A DNA stretch of 64,000 bases, taken from positions 186,001-250,000 of the forward strand of contig NZ_AUCF01000001.1 in the NCBI RefSeq assembly GCF_000429625.1, read 5' to 3'. The position numbers and the translations under genes were made by a program. The stretch is from Azospirillum halopraeferens DSM 3675. Lineage in GTDB: Bacteria; Pseudomonadota; Alphaproteobacteria; Azospirillales; Azospirillaceae. The notes beneath the pieces were generated by a model. The model saw nothing but the letters and a program-made list of their open reading frames with translations. It was not told the origin of the DNA and searched no databases. Below, piece after piece: positions 34,502 through 44,700 of this stretch (position 1 is its first letter; each line of letters starts with the position of its first letter).

Positions 34502-34912
34502 TCAGTGGCGGGTGCGCGCGGGCGTGACGTAGACACCGTCGCAGTCGACGCCGAACAGGGCGTCGTCGCCGGCGTCCTCGACCAGGTCGTCATAGGTCTG
34601 CGGGTCGATCAGGGCGAAGATCGTCGCGGTGCCGGCCTCGTCGAGGTCGCAGGTGATGACGCGGCCGCAGGCTTCGACGGTGGTGAAGAAGATCTCCGGC
34701 AGGGCCATCGCCTCCAGTTCCGCGGCGACGCGGCATTCGATCTGGTGGATCGTCGCAGCGGGCAGCATGCTCCGCAGGGCGGCGGCCTGGGTGGTCCAGA
34801 AGATGCGCTTGACCGAAGCCGCGGGGCGCGTGTCCTCCACGTCGCCCGTGTCCGGCGCGGCGGCGAGGGCGATCATCCGGGACACCAGGGTGGACGTGTT
34901 CGACACGCGCAT
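34502..34912 (-). CDS. Conserved-looking hypothetical protein
   Basis: This is a 136-residue soluble protein of unknown family. The start ATG 34912 has a good ribosome site (GGAGG, five bases upstream) and codon use fits the chromosome, so the gene is likely real. The middle segment ('LRSMLPAATIHQIECRVAA') is helical. The second half is acidic ('CDLDEAGTATIFALIDPQ', 'DDLVEDAGDDALFGVDCDG'). There are no membrane segments or signal peptide. A 12-bp perfect palindrome lies ~50 bp upstream. No function can be proposed. Confidence 0.6.
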   Translation of the reverse strand: MRVSNTSTLVSRMIALAAAPDTGDVEDTRPAASVKRIFWTTQAAALRSMLPAATIHQIECRVAAELEAMALPEIFFTTVEACGRVITCDLDEAGTATIFALIDPQTYDDLVEDAGDDALFGVDCDGVYVTPARTRH

Positions 34913-34962
34913 GAGGACCTCCGTTGTATGCGGTCCAACTGTGGTCCCGGGCCGGTTAATGG

Positions 34963-34974
34963 GGTCTTAAGACC
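34963..34974. promoter_or_regulatory. 12-bp perfect palindrome upstream of the hypothetical gene
   Basis: GGTCTTAAGACC is a perfect palindrome 51-62 bp upstream of the leftward start at 34912, in a slightly AT-richer stretch. It could be an operator. No matching regulator was recognised. Confidence 0.3.
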
Positions 34975-35030
34975 GACGGTAGCAGGAGGCTTACCACCGT
35001 GGAGGTATACGCATATTTCTTCCGCCGTAG

Positions 35031-35996
<966 letters not shown>

Positions 35997-36333
35997 GGGA
36001 TGGTTCCGGGCGCCGGCAGAGGTGCATGTCGCTTCGCAGCAGAATGCCCGTTCAGGTCGCCCTGATGCAAGAGTGTCTCGTGTTCGCATGCGCACAATAG
36101 GACAGCAACAAGGACCAATCCTCCCCGCTGAAGATATGACGGCATACACCGCAAGATGAGGGTGCGTTTTTCCGGGTGGTGACGCCCTTGTCGATTTGCT
36201 ATGCTTTGGTCACTTCAGCGGTTACCACAAACAATAAGCCTGTCGCTCTGGCGTGCCATTCGCCCCCGTATGGGTGGATGCAACTTCCGGGTCCGGGACC
36301 CGGAGCTTAAGAACGCACAAAAGGGAGGAGCCC
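35997..36333. other. Intergenic region with leader hairpin
   Basis: These 337 bp separate the leftward psuG from a rightward 63-codon gene. The middle (36060-36260) is AT-richer and probably holds both promoters. CCGGGTC, three bases, GACCCGG (36287-36303) forms a perfect 7-bp hairpin 30 bp before the small gene's start. No other gene was recognised. Confidence 0.45.
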
Positions 36334-36525
36334 ATGCTGACGTACCGCGACATGGTGGCGTTCTATTCCGGCCCCAACTCCAGGGAGTGGGAGGCCGTGC
36401 TCAGCCTGCTCGGGCACACACCCGACGACGAGGACGAGACCGGCGGTCAAGGCGACCGCCCGCGCAGCCCCCGCCGCACCCGTCCGGGCGACCTGCGCAC
36501 CACCCGCCCTGGCCGTTTCCGGTAG
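36334..36525 (+). CDS. Small hypothetical protein (63 residues)
   Basis: A short gene with an excellent ribosome site (GGGAGGAG) before ATG 36334. The N-terminal half ('YRDMVAFYSGPNSREWEAVL') looks helical. The C-terminal half is charged and basic ('PRSPRRTRPGDLRTTRPGRF'), suggesting nucleic-acid or RNA contact. It ends 18 bp before a ligase-associated exonuclease gene and may be transcribed with it. No family was recognised. Confidence 0.55.
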   Translation: MLTYRDMVAFYSGPNSREWEAVLSLLGHTPDDEDETGGQGDRPRSPRRTRPGDLRTTRPGRFR

Positions 36526-36543
36526 AAATTCCATATTGGCGGC

Positions 36544-37563
36544 ATGCCCGCCGCCGCTCTCCATCCCCGTCACTGGCTTCGCACAACACCGGAGGGTCTG
36601 TACGTGGAACCCGGCGGGTTCCACGTCGATCCCGTTGCACCGGTGGAGCGTGCGGTCATCACCCACGGCCATTCCGACCACGCGCGGCCGGGCCATCGCC
36701 ATGTAATGGCGACCCCCGCCACGCTTGCCATCATGCGCCGGCGCCTGGGCGACGGGGCCGGGGGCACCCTGCAACCCCTCGGTTACGGGGAGGCGGTGCG
36801 GGTGGGCGACGTGACCGTGCGGCTGGTGCCGGCCGGGCACGTGCTGGGCAGCGCGCAGGTGGTGCTGGAGCACGCCGGTGCGCGCGCCGTCGTGTCGGGC
36901 GATTACAAGCGGGCGCCCGACGCGACCTGCGCCCCGTTCGAGCCGGTGTTCTGCGACGTCTTCGTCACCGAGGCCACCTTCGGCCTGCCGGTGTTCCGCC
37001 ATCCGCCGGCCCACGGCGAGGTGGCGCGACTGCTGCACTCCATGACCGTGTTCCCGGAGCGCACCCACGTGGTCGGCGCCTACGCCCTGGGGAAGTGCCA
37101 GCGCGTCATCACACTGCTGCGCGCGGCGGGGTACGACCGGCCGATCCACCTGCACGGGGCGCTGATGCCCCTGTGCGACCTCTACCGCGACGCCGGCATC
37201 GATCTCGGGGAGTTGAGACCGGCCACCGTCGCCGATGCGGCGGAGTTGCGCGGGGCCCTGGTGCTCGCCCCGCCCGGTGCCATTGCCGACCGTTGGGCAC
37301 GCCGCCTGAGCGATCCGGTGGTGGCGCTGGCTTCGGGCTGGATGCGGGTGCGCCAGCGGGCGCGCCAGCGCGGGGTCGAACTGCCGCTGGTGATCTCCGA
37401 CCACGCCGACTGGGACGAGTTGGTGGACACCCTGCGCGACGTCGGCGCCCCTGAGGTGTGGGTGACCCACGGGCGGGAGGAGGCGCTGGTCCACCAGGCC
37501 GGCCGCATGGGCATCCGCGCCCGCGCCCTGTCCCTGCTCGGCTTCGGGGAGGAGGGGGCGTGA
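36544..37563 (+). CDS. Ligase-associated DNA exonuclease (metallo-beta-lactamase fold)
   Basis: This 339-residue member of the MBL/beta-CASP nuclease superfamily typically sits next to an ATP-dependent DNA ligase and is thought to process DNA ends in repair. The zinc motif 'VITHGHSDHARPGH' (HxHxDH) is complete. 'PAGHVLGSAQVVLEHAG', 'AVVSGDYKRAP' and the later 'LVISDHADWDELVD' provide further metal ligands and the beta-CASP features. GTGA overlap at 37560-37563 couples it to the ligase gene. The helicase and phosphoesterase that complete the four-gene set in other bacteria are not here. Confidence 0.9.
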   Translation: MPAAALHPRHWLRTTPEGLYVEPGGFHVDPVAPVERAVITHGHSDHARPGHRHVMATPATLAIMRRRLGDGAGGTLQPLGYGEAVRVGDVTVRLVPAGHVLGSAQVVLEHAGARAVVSGDYKRAPDATCAPFEPVFCDVFVTEATFGLPVFRHPPAHGEVARLLHSMTVFPERTHVVGAYALGKCQRVITLLRAAGYDRPIHLHGALMPLCDLYRDAGIDLGELRPATVADAAELRGALVLAPPGAIADRWARRLSDPVVALASGWMRVRQRARQRGVELPLVISDHADWDELVDTLRDVGAPEVWVTHGREEALVHQAGRMGIRARALSLLGFGEEGA

Positions 37564-39143
37564 ACCGCTTCGCCGCGCTGATCGACGCGCTGGCGTTCAT
37601 GCCGTCCCGCAACGGCAAGATCCGCCTGCTGGTCGACCACTTCGCCCACACCCCCGACCCCGACCGGGGCTGGGCGCTGGCGGCCCTGACCGGGACGCTG
37701 GTCTTCGCCGAGGCCAAGCCCGCTGCCATCCGCCGCCTGGCAGCGACGCGGGTGGATGCGGAGCTGTTCGCGTGGTCCTACGATTACGTCGGCGACCTGG
37801 CGGAGACGGTGGCGCTGATCTGGCCCGGCGGACCGGAGCACGGCGCCGGCGATCCGGCCGCGGCCCCGGGGCTGGACGAGGTGGTGACGGCCCTGCAGGG
37901 CGCGCGGCGCGCCGACGTGATGGAGCTGGTCGAGGGCTGGCTCGACCGGCTCGACGCCTCCGGCCGCTACGCGCTGCTGAAGCTGATCACCGGGGCGCTG
38001 CGGGTCGGCGTCTCGGCGCGCCTGGCCAAGACGGCGCTGGCGGCGTGGAGCGGCGTTGCCCTGCACGACGTGGAGGAGGTCTGGCACGCGGTGACACCGC
38101 CCTACGGGACGCTGTTCGCCTGGCTGGACGGTCGCGCCGGCCGGCCGGACGCCGGCACCGGCGCCGGCTTCCGGCCGCTGATGCTGGCCACCGCCGCGGA
38201 GGAGGGGGACGCCGCAAGCTTCGACCCCGGCGACTGGTGCGCGGAATGGAAATGGGACGGCATCCGCGTCCAGCTTGCGGCGCGGGGCGCCGAGCGGCGG
38301 ATCTACAGCCGCACCGGCGACGACGTCTCCGCCGTCTTTCCCGACGTCACCGACCACATGAGCTTCGACGCCGTGCTGGACGGGGAATTGCTGGTGGTGC
38401 GCGACGGAACGGTGGCGCCCTTCAACGACCTGCAGCAGCGCCTGAACCGCAAGACCGTGACGGCGGCGATGCTGCGCGCGTACCCTGCCTTCGTGCGCCT
38501 CTACGACATCCTGTTCGAGGGGGCGGAGGACCTGCGCCCCTTGCCCTTCGTCGCCCGACGCGCCCGTCTGGAGCACTGGTACGAGGCGGTGCGGCCGCGC
38601 CGCATGGACCTGTCGCCCCTGGTTCCCTTTGCCGGCCCGGAGGATCTGGCGGCCCTGCGCGACGGCGCGCGTGAGGCGGGGATCGAGGGGCTGATGCTGA
38701 AGCGGCGCGACAGCCCCTATGTCGCCGGGCGCCCGCGGGGGCCGTGGTTCAAGTGGAAGCGCGGGGCGCTCACCGTCGACGCCGTGCTGATGTACGCGCA
38801 GCGGGGCCATGGCAAGCGCTCGTCCTTCTATTCCGATTTCACCTTCGGGGTGTGGCGGGGGGAGGAGCTGGTGCCGGTGGGCAAGGCCTATTTCGGCTTC
38901 ACCGACGCCGAACTGGTCGAACTGGACCGCTGGGTGCGCGCCCACACGGTCCGCCGCTTCGGCCCGGTGCGGGAGGTGGCGCCGGGGCTGGTGCTGGAGG
39001 TGGCCTTCGACAGCGTCAACCGCTCCACCCGGCATAAGAGCGGCGTGGCGATGCGCTTCCCGCGCGTCCACCGCATCCGCTGGGACAAACCGCCCGGCGA
39101 GGCCGACCGGCTGGAGACGGTGGAGAGCCTGGTCGACCGATAG
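37560..39143 (+). CDS. ATP-dependent DNA ligase (exonuclease-associated type)
   Basis: This 527-residue ligase seals nicks using ATP. The nucleotidyl-transferase motif I is 'AEWKWDGIRVQL', with the adenylated Lys followed by DG. Motif III/IIIa ('VLDGELLVVRDG'), motif IV ('EGLMLKRRDSPYV') and motif V ('FKWKRGALTVDAVLM') follow in order, then an OB-fold domain ending in 'VHRIRWDKPPGEAD'. The N-terminal ~220 residues form the helical DNA-binding domain. It starts with GTG overlapping the exonuclease stop. It is not NHEJ LigD, as it lacks polymerase and 3'-phosphoesterase domains and has no Ku neighbour. Confidence 0.93.
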   Translation: MNRFAALIDALAFMPSRNGKIRLLVDHFAHTPDPDRGWALAALTGTLVFAEAKPAAIRRLAATRVDAELFAWSYDYVGDLAETVALIWPGGPEHGAGDPAAAPGLDEVVTALQGARRADVMELVEGWLDRLDASGRYALLKLITGALRVGVSARLAKTALAAWSGVALHDVEEVWHAVTPPYGTLFAWLDGRAGRPDAGTGAGFRPLMLATAAEEGDAASFDPGDWCAEWKWDGIRVQLAARGAERRIYSRTGDDVSAVFPDVTDHMSFDAVLDGELLVVRDGTVAPFNDLQQRLNRKTVTAAMLRAYPAFVRLYDILFEGAEDLRPLPFVARRARLEHWYEAVRPRRMDLSPLVPFAGPEDLAALRDGAREAGIEGLMLKRRDSPYVAGRPRGPWFKWKRGALTVDAVLMYAQRGHGKRSSFYSDFTFGVWRGEELVPVGKAYFGFTDAELVELDRWVRAHTVRRFGPVREVAPGLVLEVAFDSVNRSTRHKSGVAMRFPRVHRIRWDKPPGEADRLETVESLVDR

Positions 39144-39255
39144 GGCGGGAGCATCCGCCGCACCCGGGCGATGGCAGTCCTGCAGGTTCGTCGCTTCCGT
39201 GCTGCGGCCGCGAACGTCAGTATCCCTCCGGCAACCGCGGTTGAGGAGAACGAGG

Positions 39256-40479
39256 GTGGACGGAACACGGATGCCCGGCCAGGAGGACGGGCAGGGTGAG
39301 TATCTGCGTGCCGGAACGCGGGAGTTCCTTCGGGCCCGGGTCAGCCTGTTCCTGGCCGGATTCGCCACCTTCGCCACGCTGTACTGCGTGCAGCCGCTGA
39401 TGCCCGCCTTCGCGGTGGAGTTCGCGGTCAGCCCGGCCGAGAGCAGCCTGGCCCTCTCCCTGTCCACCGGCACGCTGGCCTTCTCCCTGCTGTTGGCGGG
39501 GGCGCTGTCCGATGCCCTGGGGCGCAAGCCGGTGATGTTCGCCTCCCTGCTCGCCTCCGGCCTGCTGGGGCTGCTGGCGGCCGTGGCTCCCGACTGGCCC
39601 TGGCTGCTGGTGGTGCGGGCGCTGGAGGGGGTGGCGCTGAGCGGCCTGCCGGCGGTCGCCATGGCCTATGTCAGCGAGGAGGTGGACCCCAAGGCGGTCG
39701 GGGTCACCATGGGGCTCTACATCGGCGGGACGGCGCTGGGGGGCATGTCCGGCCGCGCCCTGACGGCGGCGGTCGCCGACGTGGCGGACTGGCGCATGGC
39801 CATGGCCGCCGTCGGCCTGCTGGGTCTGGTAGCCGCCGCGGCCCTGTGGTTCGGCCTGCCGGCGTCGCGGCGATTCGTGGGCCGCCCGCCGGGCCTCGGC
39901 GAGTTGACGGCCGCGTGGCGGGCCCACCTGGGCGACCCCGGCCTGCGCCGCCTGTTCGCGCTCGGGTTCCTCACCATGGGAGCGTTCGTCACGGTGTACA
40001 ACTACACCGGCTTCCGTCTCACCGAAGCCCCGTTCGAGCTGCGGCCGGCCGTGGTTGGCGCGGTGTTCCTGGTGTATCTCGCGGGCGTGGTGGCCTCGCC
40101 CTGGTTCGGCGGTCTGGCCGGGCGCCACGGCCAGCGCCGCGTCCTGCTGGCGGCGGTGGCGCTGACGCTGGCCGGGCTGATGCTGATGGAGCCGCCGTCA
40201 CTGGTCGCCGTGGTGGCGGGTCTGACCCTGTTCACCGCCGCCTTCTTTGGTGCCCACACCATCGCCAGCGGCTGGATCGGCCAGCGCGCGCGCACCGCGC
40301 GGGGACAGGCATCGGCCCTCTACCTGTTCAGCTATTACATGGGGTCGACGCTGGCGGGGTACGCCGGCGGCCTGTTCTGGGGGGCTTGGGGCTGGCTCGG
40401 TGTGGCGGGATTCGTCGGCTTGCTGCTGCTGGCCGCCCTGGCCGTCGCCGCCCGCCTGCCGACGCGGGCGTCCGGATAA
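39256..40479 (+). CDS. Major facilitator superfamily transporter
   Basis: This is a 407-residue inner-membrane protein with 12 predicted membrane segments. The MFS motif A is 'AGALSDALGRKPVMFASL' between segments 2 and 3. 'LYCVQPLMPAFAVEFAVSP' at the N-terminus resembles the YnfM-type efflux group. GTG 39256 follows a GAGGAG ribosome site with good spacing; an ATG five codons later is the alternative. A short N-terminal cytoplasmic segment of ~25 residues precedes the first helix. The gene is 112 bp after the ligase gene and seems independent. The substrate is unknown. Confidence 0.88.
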   Translation: MDGTRMPGQEDGQGEYLRAGTREFLRARVSLFLAGFATFATLYCVQPLMPAFAVEFAVSPAESSLALSLSTGTLAFSLLLAGALSDALGRKPVMFASLLASGLLGLLAAVAPDWPWLLVVRALEGVALSGLPAVAMAYVSEEVDPKAVGVTMGLYIGGTALGGMSGRALTAAVADVADWRMAMAAVGLLGLVAAAALWFGLPASRRFVGRPPGLGELTAAWRAHLGDPGLRRLFALGFLTMGAFVTVYNYTGFRLTEAPFELRPAVVGAVFLVYLAGVVASPWFGGLAGRHGQRRVLLAAVALTLAGLMLMEPPSLVAVVAGLTLFTAAFFGAHTIASGWIGQRARTARGQASALYLFSYYMGSTLAGYAGGLFWGAWGWLGVAGFVGLLLLAALAVAARLPTRASG

Positions 40480-40504
40480 ACGTGTCGGGATGGAAGGAAC
40501 GGAG

Positions 40505-40981
40505 TCAGGCGGCGCGGGCCGCCGGATTCAGCGGGTGGCGGCAGAGCCAGGAGTTGCCATAGCGCCGCTCGTCGGTGATCTCGCGGCCGACCCAGTCGGG
40601 CAGGGGGACGGGCTGATCGGGCGACTCCAGTTCCACTTCAGCGATCACCAGGCCGGCGTTGGCGCCTTCGAACACGTCGACATCCCAGTCGAAGCCGGCG
40701 TGTTCGACCCGATAGCGGATCTTCTCGATGCGGTCCGGTCCGCAGGCGTGCGCCAGCATGTCCCGGGCCACGCTCACGGGGATGGCCCATTCGGTTTCCC
40801 GGCGGGCGATGCCCAAGCGCGCGCCTTTTATGGTCAGGAACGCCGCGGGGCCGACGACCCTCACGCGGACCGTGCGGTCGCCGCGCGTCGGAATGTAGCC
40901 CTGGATGATCCGTTGGCCGGTCGTGCAAAGGTGCCCGATGTCCCTGGTGACCAGGAACCTCCGCTCGATCTCAAGCGGCAT
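40505..40981 (-). CDS. CYTH-domain protein (triphosphate-binding tunnel fold)
   Basis: This 158-residue protein is of the CYTH family, which includes inorganic triphosphatases and class IV adenylate cyclases. The defining N-terminal 'MPLEIERRFLV' (ExExR/K) is present. Basic and acidic residues follow on alternating strands: 'RVRVVGPAAFLTIKG', 'RRETEWAIPVS', 'EKIRYRVEHAGFDWDVDVFEG' and 'IAEVELESPDQ'. This is the short stand-alone form (NE0496/YgiF-like core) for which triphosphatase activity is the usual finding. The start ATG 40981 fits the family N-terminus exactly. Confidence 0.88.
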   Translation of the reverse strand: MPLEIERRFLVTRDIGHLCTTGQRIIQGYIPTRGDRTVRVRVVGPAAFLTIKGARLGIARRETEWAIPVSVARDMLAHACGPDRIEKIRYRVEHAGFDWDVDVFEGANAGLVIAEVELESPDQPVPLPDWVGREITDERRYGNSWLCRHPLNPAARAA

Positions 40982-41188
40982 GGCACGCACTCCCCCGTGT
41001 GTAGCACCGGTCGAAGAGGATAGACCTCTCCCCACAGGAGGTCCAGTCGTTGTTTCAGATTTGAAACGCAAGCGATGCTTCGGCGCCGGGCGGCCGCGGG
41101 AGGTGATTGCCCGCGGCGGGTGCCGCCGACTAAGGTTGGCGGCGTGTTCGCGCGGACCATACATGGACAAAGACAAGGGAGTGGCGTC

Positions 41189-41593
41189 GTGGCCAACATC
41201 GGGATCGTGCTCGGCCGGTTTCATCGCACGCAAGGGGAAGAGATGTTGGCCGAGGCGCGCGCCGTCGCCGAGTGCCTGGACCTGACCGTGGTGGCCGAAG
41301 TGTGGGTTCCCGGCTCGATGGAGAAGCCGCTGGCGATCAAGCGCCTGCTGATGCGCCACGACATTGCGGGGGCGGTGGCGCTGGGCATCATCGAGAACGG
41401 CGAGACGTCCCACGGCCTGGTGATGGGTCACGCGGTGGTGAAGAGCCTCATCGACCTGCAGCTCGAGTTCATGAAGCCGGTGGGCGTCGGGATTCTCGGG
41501 CCGGGCATTCATCCGTCGCAGATTGCGCCGCGTGTGCGCCCTTATGCCGCGGCGGCGGTGGAGGCGGTGGCGGCCATGCTGCCGGCGCCCTGA
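41189..41593 (+). CDS. Archaeal-type 6,7-dimethyl-8-ribityllumazine synthase-like protein
   Basis: This 134-residue protein resembles lumazine synthase, the penultimate enzyme of riboflavin synthesis, and looks closest to the shorter archaeal RibH group. Matching blocks are 'NIGIVLGRFHRTQGEEML', 'EVWVPGSMEKPLAIKRLL', 'GIIENGETSHGLVMGHAVV' and 'KPVGVGILGPGIHPSQ'. The catalytic His in 'ETSHG' is retained. GTG 41189 with AAGGGAG upstream gives the right N-terminus. No other riboflavin gene is near, so it may be a second copy (RibH2) or have a related function. Fold identity is good, the exact role less sure. Confidence 0.8.
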   Translation: MANIGIVLGRFHRTQGEEMLAEARAVAECLDLTVVAEVWVPGSMEKPLAIKRLLMRHDIAGAVALGIIENGETSHGLVMGHAVVKSLIDLQLEFMKPVGVGILGPGIHPSQIAPRVRPYAAAAVEAVAAMLPAP

Positions 41594-41722
41594 CCGCCTT
41601 GCCGGCGGACACCGCGATAGGTTGCGGCGTCCGCCGGGGCAACGCGATGTTAACGGGTTCCATCCTAAGGACGGGGGTCTCCCGGATGCGGGGGATGCGA
41701 GGTCCAGCGGGCGGAGCGTGAC

Positions 41723-44700
41723 ATGGGGGCAACGATCGCGCGGGAGCGGCCGCGGACCACCGCGGACACGGCGCCGTCGCCCCGTTCGCCGGCACGCCGG
41801 ATCATCCTGCCGGGCGTGCTGCTGGTGGGACTGGGCGTCGCCGCCCTGCTCGGTCTGCTGACCTTTGCGGCGGACCGTCAGGACCGCACGGCGGACACCG
41901 TTGCCGCGCGGACAGTCGGTTCCGTCATCGAAGAGGCGCGCCGCAGCCTGGAAGCGGCCGCGGCCGATTACGCCCGTTGGTCGGTGATCGTCACCGACCC
42001 TGCGGGCGGTGGGACGACGCTTCCCGACCTGCTGCTCCGCCGCCTGGCGGAACGGGCGGGGGTCACCGGGCTGGTCATTCCGGACGGCGGCGGTTCCTCC
42101 GATCCGGTCGGCCTGGATGATTACGGCAGTGACGCCGTGCGCATGGCGGGGCAGGCGCCCTATGCTCCGGATGGTGCGGTGGCCGGTTTGGTCGGCGCCG
42201 GCCGCGCCTTGTACCTGATGGCGGCGGCGGACGTGGCCGACGGTGCCGCCGGGCAGCGCCGGGTGCTGGTTCTGATCCGCACCCTGGATGACGGCGCCCT
42301 GGACCGTCTGGGCGCGTCGTTCGGAATCACCGGGCTGCGCTTCGTGCCGGCGGAGCTGCCGGCGCCCGCCCGGGCATCCCTGCCGCTGACCGGGTGGGGC
42401 GGGGCGCCCCTGGGGCACCTCGCGTGGGAGGCGGCGCGTCCCGGTGCCCGGATGCTGGACAGCGTCGCTCTGCCGGTGGTGCTGGTGCTGGCCGCCATGA
42501 CGGCGCTGGCCGGGCTGGTGGTGCACCGCGCCGTGCGCGCCGCGGCGGAGGTCGACCGCGCCGCGGCGGACGTCGCGGCGGCGAACCGGGACCTTGCCGC
42601 CAGCCGCAAGCGCTTCCTCGACTTTGCCCTGGCCTCGTCAGACTGGTTCTGGGAGACGGGACCGGACCATCGCTACACCTACATGTCCGAACGCCTGCCC
42701 GCGCTGCTGGGCCGCGACCCCGGTCCGCTGTTCGGCGCGTCACTGCTCGACCTCGGGGCCCTGGTGGAGGATGCCGGATCCTGGACCGAGGTTGGTGGCG
42801 ACATCGCCGCCGGCCGGCCGTTCCGCGACCTGGAGGTGATGGTGCCCGGTCCCGACGGCGGCACCGGAGTTTTCCGCATCAGCGGGCAGCCGGTGCGGGA
42901 CGAGACGGGGCGGTTCCTCGGCTACCGCGGTTCGGGCGTCGACGTGACGGCCGAGACCATGGCCCTGATGGAAGCCCGGTTCATGCAGGTGCTGGTCCAC
43001 GACGCGCTCGACAGCATCTCCGAAGGGTTCGTGCTGTTCGACGCGGAGGGCCGCCTGCTGCTGTGCAACGAGCGGTACCGGCAGGCCTACCCGGACATCG
43101 CCGACGTTCTGGTGCCGGGCGCCGCTTTCCAGGACATCCTGCGCGTCGCCGCCGAACGGGGCGGCTACGAGGACGCCCGGCGCGACATCGGGTCGTGGAT
43201 CCAGGACCGGCTCAACCGCCACCTGGCCCACGACGCGCCGGTCGACCGCCGCCTGTCCAACGGCCGCTGGTACCGCATCAGCGAGCACGCCACGGGGTCC
43301 GGCGGCATCGTCAAGATCCTGATGGACATCACCGAGCTGAAGCTGCGCGAAGAGGAGCTGGCCGAACAGACGGGATTGCTGAAGGCGACGCTGGAGAGCA
43401 TCAGCCAGGGCATCTGCATGGTCGACGGCGAAGGCCGCCTGGCCGCGTGGAACGACGAGTTCCAGCGCCTCCTCGACCTGCCGGTGGAGACCGTCCGGTT
43501 CGGCCGGCCGGTGGCGGCGGTGCTCGATCGACTGGAAGGGATGGCACCGGCCCTGGCCGAGGTGCTGGCGCTTCGGCCGCCGGCGCTGCAACCGTCTTCG
43601 GCGCGCTTCGATCCGGCCGCCGCCCGTTCCTGGCGGGGCGAACCGGTGCGGGTCGGTGACCGTTTCCTGGAGGTGCGGCGCAGTGCCGTCCCCGACGGCG
43701 GTTTCGTCGCCACCTTTGCCGACGTGACCGAACGCCATCGTTTCGAGACGGTCCTGCGCGATCTGGCGCAGGCCGTGTCGCACGACGCACCGGAGGAGTT
43801 CTTCGCGACCCTGGCCCTTGCGCTGGCCCGCGCGCTGGACGTCGACACCGCGGTGGTGACGGAGATGGCGGGGAGTGACCGGGTGCGCATCATGGCGGTG
43901 GTCCACGACGGCGCCGTCATGGAACCGCCGGATCCCTTCGCCATCGCCGGCATGCCCTGCGAACGGGTGATCGGGCAGAAGATGTGCCTGTTCCCGTCGG
44001 GACTGCGGTCGCTGTTCCCGCAGGCCGCGCTTCTCGACCTGGTGGAGGCGGAAAGCTATTGCGGCGCCCCGCTGAACGATTCCGCCGGGCGGCCGCTGGG
44101 CCATATCGCCGTGCTGTCGCGGCGTCCCATGGTGAACCTGGACATGGCGGAGAACCTCGTCCACGTCTTCGCCGTCCGCGCGGCGGCGGAACTGGAGAGG
44201 ATGACCATCGTCGCCGCGCTGCGCGAGAGCGAGGGGCGCTACCGGCAACTCGTCGAGCTGGCCCCCTACGGCATTGTCATCTGGGACGGCACGGCGATCC
44301 GCTTCGCCAACTCCGCCGCGGCGTCGATCCTGGGCGTCGAGGACGGCTCCCGGCTGAACGGAACGTCCCTGGCCGGCTGTTTCGACGACGGCCGGCTGAT
44401 CGAGGCGACCCTGGCGCCGACCGCCCGGGGGCGCTCGCAGCAGACATCCGCCGACGTGGTGCGTCCTTCCGGGGAACGGCGTCACGTCGAGGTGGGGGCC
44501 TTCCCGGCCGTCTTCCGCGGCGCGCCCGCGGTGCTGCTGGCGTTCAACGACGTCACCGAGCGCCGGCGCGCCGAGGAGGAGTTGCAGCGAGCCCAGAAGA
44601 TGGAGGCGGTCGGCCGCATGGCCGGCGGCATCGCCCATGAGTTCAACAACATGCTGACCGCCATCGGCGGCTTCGCCCGGCTGGCCGAACGCAACCCCGG

